Of a stretch of DNA of 64,000 bases, positions 26,270 to 33,154 are shown piece by piece. Location of the stretch: assembly GCA_016715895.1 (NCBI GenBank), contig JADJXH010000003.1, positions 1,054,001-1,118,000 of the forward strand, in the 5' to 3' direction. The translations under genes and the position numbers were made by a program. The notes below the pieces were generated by a model. That model worked only from the letters and a program-made list of their open reading frames with translations, was not told where the DNA came from and did no database searches. Numbering within the stretch: position 1 is the first letter of the stretch; each line of letters begins with the position of its first letter. This DNA comes from Flavobacteriales bacterium. GTDB lineage: Bacteria; Bacteroidota; Bacteroidia; Flavobacteriales_F; PHOS-HE28.

Positions 26270-27085
26270 ATGCACGAGATGATCGAACTGGCCTGGAAGG
26301 ACCGCGACCTGCTGCGCGATGCCGACGTCATGAACCACATCGAGACCGTGATCGAGAAGCTCGACCGCGGCGAAGTGCGCGTGGCCACACCGCCGGCATC
26401 CCCCGACGGCGACTGGGTGGTGAACGACTGGGTGAAGAAGGCCGTGATCATGTACTTCCCCATCCGCCAGATGCACACCTTCGAGGTGGGGCCGCTGGAG
26501 TTCCACGACAAGATGAAGCTCAAGCACGGCTATGCCCAGCTGGGGGTGCGCGTGGTGCCCCATGCCATCGCCCGCTACGGCGCCTTTCTGGCGCGGGGCG
26601 TGATCATGATGCCGAGCTACGTCAACATCGGCGCCTACGTGGACAGCGACACCATGGTGGACACCTGGGCCACGGTGGGCAGCTGCGCGCAGATCGGCAA
26701 GGGCGTGCACCTGAGCGGCGGCGTGGGCATCGGAGGCGTGCTGGAGCCCGTACAGGCCGCCCCGGTGATCATCGAGGACGGCTGCTTCATCGGCTCGCGC
26801 GCCATCGTGGTGGAAGGGGTGCGCGTGGGGCGCGAGGCCGTGCTCGGCGCCAACGTGGTGCTCACCGCCAGCACCCGCATCATCGACATCACCGGTCCGG
26901 AGCCCAGGGAGGTGCGCGGGGTCGTACCGCCCCGCTCCGTGGTGATCCCCGGCACCGTGCCGAAGCGCTTCCCCGCCGGTGAATACGGCGTGCCCTGCGC
27001 GCTCATCATCGGCCAGCGCAAGGAGAGCACCGACAGGAAGACCAGCTTGAACGAGGCCCTGCGGGAGCACAACGTGGCCGTGTAG
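26270..27085 (+). CDS. dapD: 2,3,4,5-tetrahydropyridine-2,6-dicarboxylate N-succinyltransferase
   Basis: A 271-residue acyltransferase with an N-terminal helical domain and a left-handed beta-helix of hexapeptide repeats (MMPSYVNIGAYVDSDTMVDTWATVGSCAQIG). Typical family segments follow: GVGIGGVLEPVQAAPVIIEDGCFIGSRAIVVEGV and the C-terminal ALIIGQRKESTDRKTSLNEALR. It succinylates tetrahydrodipicolinate in the diaminopimelate/lysine pathway. The start at 26270 is the family's normal N-terminus. It is followed after 3 nt by the CorC-like gene. Confidence 0.95.
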   Translation: MHEMIELAWKDRDLLRDADVMNHIETVIEKLDRGEVRVATPPASPDGDWVVNDWVKKAVIMYFPIRQMHTFEVGPLEFHDKMKLKHGYAQLGVRVVPHAIARYGAFLARGVIMMPSYVNIGAYVDSDTMVDTWATVGSCAQIGKGVHLSGGVGIGGVLEPVQAAPVIIEDGCFIGSRAIVVEGVRVGREAVLGANVVLTASTRIIDITGPEPREVRGVVPPRSVVIPGTVPKRFPAGEYGVPCALIIGQRKESTDRKTSLNEALREHNVAV

Positions 27086-27088
27086 CCC

Positions 27089-28369
27089 ATGGAGCTCCTG
27101 GTCATCCTGCTGCTCACCCTGCTCAACGGCTTCTTCTCGCTGAGCGAGATCGCGCTCGTGAGCCTGAAGCCCGCGCGCATCCAGGCGATGGTGGACCAGG
27201 GCGACCGGCGCGGGCGCACCATCCAGCGGCTGCTGGCCGACCCCGAGGGCTTCCTCAGCTCCGTGCAGGTGGGCATCACCCTCATCGGCATCATCGCCGG
27301 CGCCTACGGCGGGGCGGCCCTCACCGACGACCTGGAGGCCGTGCTGAAGGGCTGGCCCTCCCTGGCGCCCTACGCGCACAACACCGCCTTCGCCGTGGTC
27401 ATCGGCGGCATCACCTACTTCACCATCGTGGTGGGCGAGCTGGTGCCCAAGTCCATCGCCCTCAGCGCCCCCGAGCCCATCGCCCGCTTCGCCGCGCCCA
27501 TCATCCGCGTGTTCACCCTGGCCACCTACCCCATCGTGAAGCTGCTTTCGTGGTCCACCACCCTGCTGATGAAGCTGGTGCCCGTGCGCGAGGACCGCTC
27601 GGACCAGCTGAGCGAGGAGGAGCTGCGCGCCATCATCCGCACCGCCAACGTGCAGGGCGTGCTGGACCAGGCCGAGAGCGAGGCCCACCAGAACCTCTTC
27701 CGCTTCAGTGCCCACCGCGCCCGCACCCTGATGACGCACCGCGGCCAGGTGGAATGGATCGACAGCACACGGCCGCTGCGCGACATCGTGGAACAGGTGC
27801 GCCACAGCCTGCGCTCCAAGTTCCCCGTGTGCCGCGGCACGGTGGACGAGATCGAAGGCACCCTCAGCGCCCGCGACCTGCTCGAGCACGAGGACAGCCC
27901 CGGCTTCACCCTGCGCCAGGTGGTGGTGCCCCCCATCATCGTGCCCGAGAGCGCCGAGGCCTTCGACATCCTCAAGCGCTTCAAGAAGAGCAAGCAGTAC
28001 ATCGCGCTGGTGGTGGACGAGCACGGCCAGTTCGAGGGCGTGGTGACGCTGCACGACCTCACCGAGGCCATCGTGGGCGACCTGCCCGACGAGGACGAGG
28101 AGCACCCCGGACACATGGTGCAGCGCGCCGATGGCAGCTGGCTGGTGGACGGGCAGGTGCTCATCGGCGACCTCAACCAGCGCGTGGGCCGCACCCTGAT
28201 GGACGAGGAGGAGACCAGCTACGCCACCGTCGCGGGCTTCTTCCTGGGCCGGCTGGAGCGCATCCCCGTGGCCGGCGACCGCATCGAGGCCGGCGAGTTC
28301 ACCGGCGAGGTGGTGGACATGGACGGCAACCGCATCGACAAGGTGCTCATCCATCCCAAGGCCCGGTGA
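27089..28369 (+). CDS. CNNM/CorC-type transporter (hemolysin family protein)
   Basis: A 426-residue membrane protein. The N-terminal CNNM/DUF21 domain has about three to four membrane helices (ELLVILLLTLLNGFFSLSEIALVSL, VGITLIGIIAGAYGG). Two CBS domains follow, with the linker LMTHRGQVEWID and IALVVDEHGQFEGVVTLHDLTEAIVGDLPDED. A CorC/HlyC domain lies at the C-terminus (DGSWLVDGQVLIGDLNQ). Relatives export Mg2+ or Co2+; the hemolysin name is historical. The stop overlaps the heptosyltransferase GTG start by 4 nt. Confidence 0.92.
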   Translation: MELLVILLLTLLNGFFSLSEIALVSLKPARIQAMVDQGDRRGRTIQRLLADPEGFLSSVQVGITLIGIIAGAYGGAALTDDLEAVLKGWPSLAPYAHNTAFAVVIGGITYFTIVVGELVPKSIALSAPEPIARFAAPIIRVFTLATYPIVKLLSWSTTLLMKLVPVREDRSDQLSEEELRAIIRTANVQGVLDQAESEAHQNLFRFSAHRARTLMTHRGQVEWIDSTRPLRDIVEQVRHSLRSKFPVCRGTVDEIEGTLSARDLLEHEDSPGFTLRQVVVPPIIVPESAEAFDILKRFKKSKQYIALVVDEHGQFEGVVTLHDLTEAIVGDLPDEDEEHPGHMVQRADGSWLVDGQVLIGDLNQRVGRTLMDEEETSYATVAGFFLGRLERIPVAGDRIEAGEFTGEVVDMDGNRIDKVLIHPKAR

Positions 28370-29451
28370 AGCGCTTCCTCGTCATCCAGACCGCCTTCCT
28401 CGGCGATGCCGTGCTGGTGACGAGCCTCCTGGAGAAGCTGCATGCCCACCACCCCGACGCCGCCATCGACCTGGTGGTGCGCTCCGGCAACGAAGGGCTG
28501 TTCGACGGGCACCCCTTCCTGCACCGGCTCCACGTGTGGGACAAGCGCACCCACAAGACCAGGAACCTCCTCGCCCTCATCCGCGCGCTGCGGCGGACCA
28601 GCTACGACCACATCATCAACGCCCAGCGCTTCCTCAGCACCGGCCTCATCACCGTGCTGGCGCGGGGCAGGGAGACGGTGGGCTACGACAAGAACCCCTT
28701 GAGCCGCTTCTTCACCCGCACGGTGAAGCACGTGATCGGCGACGGGCGGCATGAAGTGGACCGCCTGAACGCGCTGATCGAACACCTCACCGACGGCACA
28801 CGCCCCTTGCCCCGCCTCTACCCCACGCCGAATGCGCGGGAGGAAGCCCGTGCTCACCTGTCCACATGGGCACGACCTGTCCCGCTCCAGCGGGATGGGC
28901 ACACGAGCACACGGTCACATGAGCACATGAGCACATGGCCACATGAGCACATGAGCACATGGCCACATGAGCACATGGCCTACGTCTGCATCGCGCCCGC
29001 CTCGGTGTGGTCCACCAAGCAATGGCCCGAGCACAAGTGGATCGAGCTGGTGCAGGCGATCCCCATGGACCGTCAGGTGTTCATCATCGGAGCGCCGGGT
29101 GATACGGCCTTGGCCCAGCGCATCATCGCCGCCAGTGGCCGAGGCGTGGACCTCACCAGGGAACTGGGCCTGCTGCAGAGCGCGGCGCTGATGGAGGGTG
29201 CCACCATGAACTACGTGAACGACAGCGCACCGCTGCACATCGCCAGCGCCATGAACGCCCCGGTTACGGCCGTCTTCTGCAGCACGGTACCCGCCTTCGG
29301 CTTCGGGCCGCTGCGCGCCAACGGCCGCGCGGTGGAGACGACGGAGGAACTGGATTGCCGTCCCTGCGGCCTGCACGGCCACAGCGCCTGCCCGAAGGGG
29401 CATTTCCGGTGCGCGGAGGGGATCGGGGTGGAACGGGTACTGGCCCCGTGA
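28366..29451 (+). CDS. Glycosyltransferase family 9 (ADP-heptose:LPS heptosyltransferase-like) with in-frame repeat insertion
   Basis: A 361-residue GT9 enzyme. The N-terminal domain begins FLVIQTAFLGDAVLVTSLLEKL. The C-terminal domain has IAPASVWSTKQWPEHKW and YVNDSAPLHIASAMNAPVTAVFCS, the donor-binding signature. The ending is CPKGHFRCAEGIGVERVLAP. The family adds heptose or related sugars to the LPS core at the inner membrane. The start is GTG inside the previous stop (GTGA). The interdomain linker (about residues 164-205) is expanded by a GC-rich palindromic repeat and a 24-bp tandem repeat encoding EHMSTWPH units, in frame. The last 75 nt have a divergent copy at 30766-30840. Confidence 0.9.
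   Translation: MKRFLVIQTAFLGDAVLVTSLLEKLHAHHPDAAIDLVVRSGNEGLFDGHPFLHRLHVWDKRTHKTRNLLALIRALRRTSYDHIINAQRFLSTGLITVLARGRETVGYDKNPLSRFFTRTVKHVIGDGRHEVDRLNALIEHLTDGTRPLPRLYPTPNAREEARAHLSTWARPVPLQRDGHTSTRSHEHMSTWPHEHMSTWPHEHMAYVCIAPASVWSTKQWPEHKWIELVQAIPMDRQVFIIGAPGDTALAQRIIAASGRGVDLTRELGLLQSAALMEGATMNYVNDSAPLHIASAMNAPVTAVFCSTVPAFGFGPLRANGRAVETTEELDCRPCGLHGHSACPKGHFRCAEGIGVERVLAP
28870..28902 (-). repeat. Dispersed 33-bp repeat inside the GT9 gene
   Basis: Read on the minus strand this is GTGCCCATCCCGCTGGAGCG followed by GGACAGGTCGTGC. It matches 46900-46932 in the plus orientation with about three mismatches. The interior (TCCCGCTCCAGCGGGA) is a near-palindrome able to form a hairpin. It is translated in frame as part of the GT9 linker. 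Confidence 0.75.
28921..28980 (+). repeat. 24-bp tandem repeat in the GT9 linker
   Basis: Two and a half exact copies of a 24-bp unit (GAGCACATGAGCACATGGCC then ACAT) start at 28921, 28945 and 28969. The period is a multiple of three, so the reading frame is kept and the unit encodes EHMSTWPH. The same AGCACATG word also appears just upstream at 28905-28925. Confidence 0.9.
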
Positions 29452-29517
29452 ACGAGCGATCCCGTGCGGCGCGTCTGCGCCACCTGGAGACCGACAGCTG
29501 CGTCGCTCTCATTTGTT

Positions 29518-29561
29518 TTACTCAGTTCATTGAGTAATTTTACTCAGCACATTGAGTAAAA
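29518..29561 (+). promoter_or_regulatory. Two tandem palindromes (operator-like) at the ATPase start
   Basis: Two inverted repeats stand 22 bp apart. The first is TTACTCA-gttcat-TGAGTAA at 29518-29537. The second is TTTTACTCA-gcacat-TGAGTAAAA at 29538-29561, whose right arm ends on the A of the ATPase ATG. Both spacers are 6 nt and end in CAT. The patch is strikingly A+T-rich for this chromosome. The 22-bp spacing, close to two helical turns, fits cooperative binding of a dimeric regulator, possibly autoregulation (inference). Confidence 0.8.
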
Positions 29562-30754
29562 TGAACTACCAACGTCCCCAGCTCCGCCACCTGACCAAGC
29601 GCCTGAGCGGCCCCCGCCGTCACATCCAGGTGGTGAGCGGACCGCGCCAGGTGGGCAAGAGCACCCTGGTGGCCCAGGCCCTGGCCCTGCTGGGCACACC
29701 CGCCATCAGCGTGAGCGCGGACGACCCCGAGGCGCAGCACCCCGCCTGGCTGGCGCGGCAGTGGGACCGTGCGCGGGCGCTGACGACGGGCACCCGGCGG
29801 CGCGGGGCGCTGCTGGTGCTGGACGAGGTGCAGAAGATCCCACGCTGGAGCGAGCTGGTGAAGGCCCGATGGGACGAGGACACCCGATCGGGCACCCCTG
29901 TGAAGGTGGTCCTTTTGGGCTCCTCGCCCCTGTTGATGCAGCAAGGCCTCACCGAGAGCCTCGCCGGCCGTTTCGAGGTGCTGCGGATGCAACAATGGTC
30001 CTACTCCGAAATGCGCGAAGCCTTCGGCTGGGACCTCGACCGCTATCTGGTGCACGGCGGGTATCCGGGTGCGGCCACCTTGGTGCGGCAACCCGGGCGA
30101 TGGCGGATGTACGTGCGCGACGCGCTGATCGAAACCAGCATCGCCCGGGATGTGCTGCAGATGACCCGGGTGGACAAGCCGGCGCTGCTGAGGCGTGTGT
30201 TCGAGCTGGGCTCGGCGTACAGCGGCCAGGAGCTGAGCTGGACGAAAATGCTCGGGCAGTTGCAGGACGCCGGTAACACCACCACCCTGGCCTGGTATGG
30301 CGAGCTCCTCAGCCAGGCCGGGCTGCTCACTCCGCTGCAGAAGGTGGCCGGCCAGCGCGCGCGGCAACGCGCCAGCAGCCCCAAATGGCTGGTGCACGAC
30401 ACCGCCTTCCTCACCGCCCCGGCCGGCCTCACGCCCGCGCAATACCGCAGCGACCCCGCACGCTGGGGACGCCTGGTGGAGAGCGCCGTGGGTGCGCACG
30501 TGCTGCATGGGGCCCTGGACGAAGGCTACGAGGTCCATTATTGGCGGGAGGGTGATCGGGAAGTGGACCTCGTGGTGCGGCGAGGTGGCAGGCTCACGGC
30601 CATCGAGGTCAAGAGCGGCCGCCCGCGGGAACGACGCTCCGGACTGAACGCCTTCCACGATGCGTTCCACCCGGCCCGGACCCTCCTCATCGGCCCGGGC
30701 GAGCTTGAACTGGAGACCTTCCTCGCCCACCCCGCTTCGGCCGTGCTGGCCTGA
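29561..30754 (+). CDS. AAA-family ATPase with C-terminal DUF4143
   Basis: A 397-residue protein. Walker A is GPRQVGKST (about residues 25-33), Walker B is LLVLDEVQKIPRW, and an arginine/sensor region follows at VVLLGSSPLLMQQGLTESLAGRFE. The C-terminal DUF4143 domain ends in a PD-(D/E)xK-like pattern, YWREGDREVDLVV followed by TAIEVKSG. Relatives are abundant, scattered and often strain-specific in bacteria and archaea; their role is unknown. ATG at 29561 is chosen; an in-frame TTG at 29552 lies inside the palindrome. The gene stands between the GT9 gene and a duplicated GT9 tail, suggesting insertion. Confidence 0.88.
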   Translation: MNYQRPQLRHLTKRLSGPRRHIQVVSGPRQVGKSTLVAQALALLGTPAISVSADDPEAQHPAWLARQWDRARALTTGTRRRGALLVLDEVQKIPRWSELVKARWDEDTRSGTPVKVVLLGSSPLLMQQGLTESLAGRFEVLRMQQWSYSEMREAFGWDLDRYLVHGGYPGAATLVRQPGRWRMYVRDALIETSIARDVLQMTRVDKPALLRRVFELGSAYSGQELSWTKMLGQLQDAGNTTTLAWYGELLSQAGLLTPLQKVAGQRARQRASSPKWLVHDTAFLTAPAGLTPAQYRSDPARWGRLVESAVGAHVLHGALDEGYEVHYWREGDREVDLVVRRGGRLTAIEVKSGRPRERRSGLNAFHDAFHPARTLLIGPGELELETFLAHPASAVLA

Positions 30755-30765
30755 GCACATCCACC

Positions 30766-30840
30766 GGCCACCGGGCCTGCCCGAAGGGGCATTTCCGCTG
30801 CGCGGAGGGGACCGGGGTGGAGCAGGTGCTGGACCCGTGA
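30766..30840 (+). pseudogene. Divergent duplicate of the GT9 gene 3' end
   Basis: These 75 nt match the last 75 nt of the GT9 gene (29377-29451) at 67 positions with no gaps, from GGCCAC to the shared stop TGA. Read in the same frame, the copy gives CPKGHFRCAEGTGVEQVLDP. Three of the seven changed codons are silent. Similarity stops abruptly on both sides. It begins 11 nt after the ATPase stop. It is either the remnant of a second GT9 gene or an end of an inserted element carrying a gene tail. Confidence 0.85.
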
Positions 30841-30848
30841 CCGGGCCA

Positions 30849-31010
30849 CTGGCCTTCGCCACCCACGGTTTGGAGAAGCGCACCGAACAGCGCTACCTTC
30901 AGGCCCTGTTGGGGCCTAGCTCCAGCACAGACGAAGATCCCGGAGCACAAGAGGCGCAACGCCATGAGCATGATCCGCAGCATCTCGATGAACTGGAGGA
31001 GGCACCATGA
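30849..31010 (+). pseudogene. Tyrosine recombinase (integrase) C-terminal remnant, frameshifted
   Basis: One frame reads LAFATHGLEKRTEQRYLQALLGP. This matches the family's HSFATHLLExGTDxRYIQxLLGH block but with the catalytic LLGH His changed to Pro. A shifted frame then reads TKIPEHKRRNAMSMIRS, corresponding to TKIYEHVSxxAMSMIRS with the catalytic Tyr lost. The original frame resumes as LDELEEAP before the stop at 31010. The N-terminal two-thirds is missing; the GT9 tail copy sits where it should be. This is a decayed XerC/D- or phage-type integrase. Confidence 0.72.
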
Positions 31011-31203
31011 CATTGCGCACTATCACCCGCATCGGAACGATATACGCAATAGCACCCTCCTTTCAAGTCCAGAAATTGACGCAATGCGGCAATGATCAGT
31101 TGAACGCCATCGCGCCCAAAGCGGCGCGCCAGCGTCCAACGCCGAATGACCACCGCGGATAGGCCGCACGCGCCGTGCACCCGTAGTTTCGCGGTCCGCC
31201 GCC
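31011..31203. other. Non-coding gap before the ABC operon
   Basis: No convincing coding sequence. The composition is less GC-rich than the flanks (for example GGAACGATATACGCAATAGC). A TAGTTTCG promoter-like element at 31184-31191 lies 12 nt before the ABC ATPase GTG start. Confidence 0.5.
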
Positions 31204-31911
31204 GTGCCTGCCCTGCTCACCGTCCACGACCTGCACTTCGCCCACGACGGGCGGGCCATCCTGCATGGGGTGGGGCTGGAGCTGGCCGCGGGCGAGGTGC
31301 TGGTGGTGGTGGGGCCCAGCGGTTGCGGCAAGACCACCTTGCTGCGGCTCATCGCCGGGCTGGAGCGTCCCGCCGCCGGCCGCATCACCGTGCAGGGGCG
31401 CGTCCTGAGCGGCGGCGTTGCGTGGGTGCCGCCGGAGGAACGGCCGGTGGGTTTCGTCTTCCAGGGGCTGGCCCTCTTCCCCCACCTCACCGTGCGCGGC
31501 AATGTGGGCTTCGGCCTGGCCGACCGTCCCCGCGCCGAGCGCGAGCGCCGCGTGCAGGAGGAGCTGGCGGCCGTGGGGCTGGAGGGCCTGGGCGACCGCT
31601 ACCCGCACCAGCTGAGCGGCGGGCAGCAGCAGCGCGTGGCCATCGCCCGCAGCCTGGTGCGGCGCCCCGCCCTGATGCTGATGGATGAGCCCTTCAGCGA
31701 CCTGGACCCCGGCACCCGGGCGGCGGTTCGGCAGGAGGTGCTGCGCATCCTGCGCGACCACGGCACCGGCGCGGTGGTGGTGACGCACGACCGCGAGGAC
31801 GCCTTCCACCTGGCCGACCGCATCGCCGAAATGGACCAGGGCCGCATCGTGCGCATCGGGGCGGCGGCCGAGCTGCGCGCCGCATGGAGCGCCCATCCCT
31901 TCGCGCCATGA
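31204..31911 (+). CDS. ABC transporter ATP-binding protein (FbpC/PotA-like)
   Basis: A 235-residue ATPase. Walker A is GPSGCGKTT, the Q-loop is GFVFQGLALFPHLTV, the signature is LSGGQQQRVAIARSL, Walker B is LMLMDEPFSDLD and the H-loop is VVTHDREDAF. FPHLTVRGNVGFGL and the EDAFHLADRIAEMDQGRIV ending resemble importer ATPases for iron, spermidine or sulfate. It lacks the long regulatory C-terminal domain of those families. No permease or binding protein is adjacent on this strand. The start is GTG at 31204; the TPR gene overlaps its stop (ATGA). Confidence 0.87.
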   Translation: MPALLTVHDLHFAHDGRAILHGVGLELAAGEVLVVVGPSGCGKTTLLRLIAGLERPAAGRITVQGRVLSGGVAWVPPEERPVGFVFQGLALFPHLTVRGNVGFGLADRPRAERERRVQEELAAVGLEGLGDRYPHQLSGGQQQRVAIARSLVRRPALMLMDEPFSDLDPGTRAAVRQEVLRILRDHGTGAVVVTHDREDAFHLADRIAEMDQGRIVRIGAAAELRAAWSAHPFAP

Positions 31912-32231
31912 GCACCGACCGGCTGACGCAGCTGCGCGCCCTGCTGGCCGAGGAGCCGGGCGACCTCTTCCTGCGCTACGCCATCGCCCTGGAGCTGAAG
32001 CGGCTGGGCGACACCGGCGGGGCCATCGACGACCTGGAGCAGCTCGTGCGCGATGCGCCGCACCACATCGCCACCTACTACCAGCTGGCCCTGCTGCTGG
32101 CCGAGGTGGGCCGTGCGCACGACGCCCTGCACGTGTGCGATGTGGGCCTGCTGCAGTGCACCGTGGCCGGCGACCGCAAGGCCCGCGCCGAGCTGCAGGA
32201 GCTGCGCCACGCCATCGCCGACGAGGCATGA
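31908..32231 (+). CDS. Small TPR-repeat protein
   Basis: A 107-residue helical protein with tetratricopeptide-like units: LFLRYAIALELKRLGDTGGAIDDLEQLVRDAPHHIATYYQLALLLAEVGRAHDAL (given here as a run of three helices pairs, about residues 17-70). It likely mediates protein interactions in the cytoplasm, as there is no signal peptide. Both ends overlap neighbours by 4 nt (ATGA), so its translation is coupled to the ABC ATPase and the membrane-anchored gene after it. Confidence 0.78.
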   Translation: MSTDRLTQLRALLAEEPGDLFLRYAIALELKRLGDTGGAIDDLEQLVRDAPHHIATYYQLALLLAEVGRAHDALHVCDVGLLQCTVAGDRKARAELQELRHAIADEA

Positions 32232-33154
32232 GGCGCCGCGCCACCCTTATCCTGCTCACCGCGACCGCGCTGCTGGGCGTGCTGCTCACCGTGGCGCCGT
32301 GGCTGGCCCTCACCGCGCCGGTGGGCGCGCCGGCCCTGGTGGTGGAAGGCTGGATCCCGAACGACCGCCTGTCCGATGTGCTCCGGCTGGCGCAGGCCCG
32401 CGGGGCGCGCCAGGTCTTCGTCACCGGCGGCGAGCGGCCCCTGGCGCGTTACCTCCACCGCGGTGACACCCTGGTGATCGACGGCGAGCCGCTGGCCGGG
32501 CCCTGGCGGATGCAACTTGCCGGGCTGCCCGGCGTGCGCTGGCAGCTGCTGGGCGACACCCTTCCGCTGCGCGAAGGCCGCGCCGATGGCCGCCTGCGCA
32601 CCGAGGAGGTGACCGTGGGTCCGGGGGTGCGCCAGCTGCGGCTGGTGAGCCGCGCGGCCGTGGCGCCGGGCGACACCACGGCCCTGCTCTTCGTGCAGAC
32701 CCTCCGGCTCAACGGCGAAGGGCTGGCCGCCACGGGCCACGCGGTGCGGGTGCACGGGCCTCACGGCGCGCGGACGGCCTGCGCACTGACCTGGGCCGAA
32801 GAGCGGGCGCTGCGGCTGGTGGCCTTGGGGATGCCGGAGGCGCAGGTGCTGGCGGTGCCGGGGCTGCCCGATGCGCGGGGTCGAACGGTGTCGGCGGCGC
32901 AGGCCATGGCGGCGCAGGCGCGGTGGCTGGGGCTGGGCGCCTACGACGTGGTGAGCCTCGGCGTGCACGCCCGCCGCACGCGCCACGCCCATGCCCGGGC
33001 CAACGGCGACGCGGTGCTCGTGGGCGTGATCGCGCTGCCCGATCCGCGGGTGCCGCCGCGCACCTGGTGGCTGCGACCGGCGGCCTGGCCGCTGGTGGCC
33101 AAGGAAGTGGCCGGGCTGCTGCGCGATGCCGTGGCGGGTACCTTTGGGACGTGA
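32228..33154 (+). CDS. YdcF/SanA (DUF218)-like membrane-anchored protein with inserted domain
   Basis: A 308-residue protein. An N-terminal membrane helix (TLILLTATALLGVLLTVAPWLAL) is followed by the first half of a DUF218-like fold (ALVVEGWIPNDRLSDVLRLAQARGARQVFVTGG). About 100 beta-rich residues then interrupt it (LRLVSRAAVAPGDTTALLFV, LRLNGEGLAATGHAVRVHG). The second half returns with ALGMPEAQVLAVPG and DVVSLGVHARRTRHA. Relatives (SanA, ElyC, YdcF) act in envelope integrity. The insertion resembles a small carbohydrate-binding module (tentative). Both ends overlap neighbouring genes. Confidence 0.6.
   Translation: MRRRATLILLTATALLGVLLTVAPWLALTAPVGAPALVVEGWIPNDRLSDVLRLAQARGARQVFVTGGERPLARYLHRGDTLVIDGEPLAGPWRMQLAGLPGVRWQLLGDTLPLREGRADGRLRTEEVTVGPGVRQLRLVSRAAVAPGDTTALLFVQTLRLNGEGLAATGHAVRVHGPHGARTACALTWAEERALRLVALGMPEAQVLAVPGLPDARGRTVSAAQAMAAQARWLGLGAYDVVSLGVHARRTRHAHARANGDAVLVGVIALPDPRVPPRTWWLRPAAWPLVAKEVAGLLRDAVAGTFGT
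33139..33146 (+). promoter_or_regulatory. Promoter -7 element TACCTTTG
   Basis: A perfect TAnnTTTG match inside the end of the YdcF-like gene, 4 nt before the GTG start of the endonuclease-family gene, suggesting an internal promoter within the tightly packed cluster. Confidence 0.45.

Noticed and set aside
30964..31092. A short independent gene starting MSMIRSISMNW
   Set aside because: The first part matches the integrase C-terminus in a shifted frame, so it is better explained as part of the recombinase remnant.
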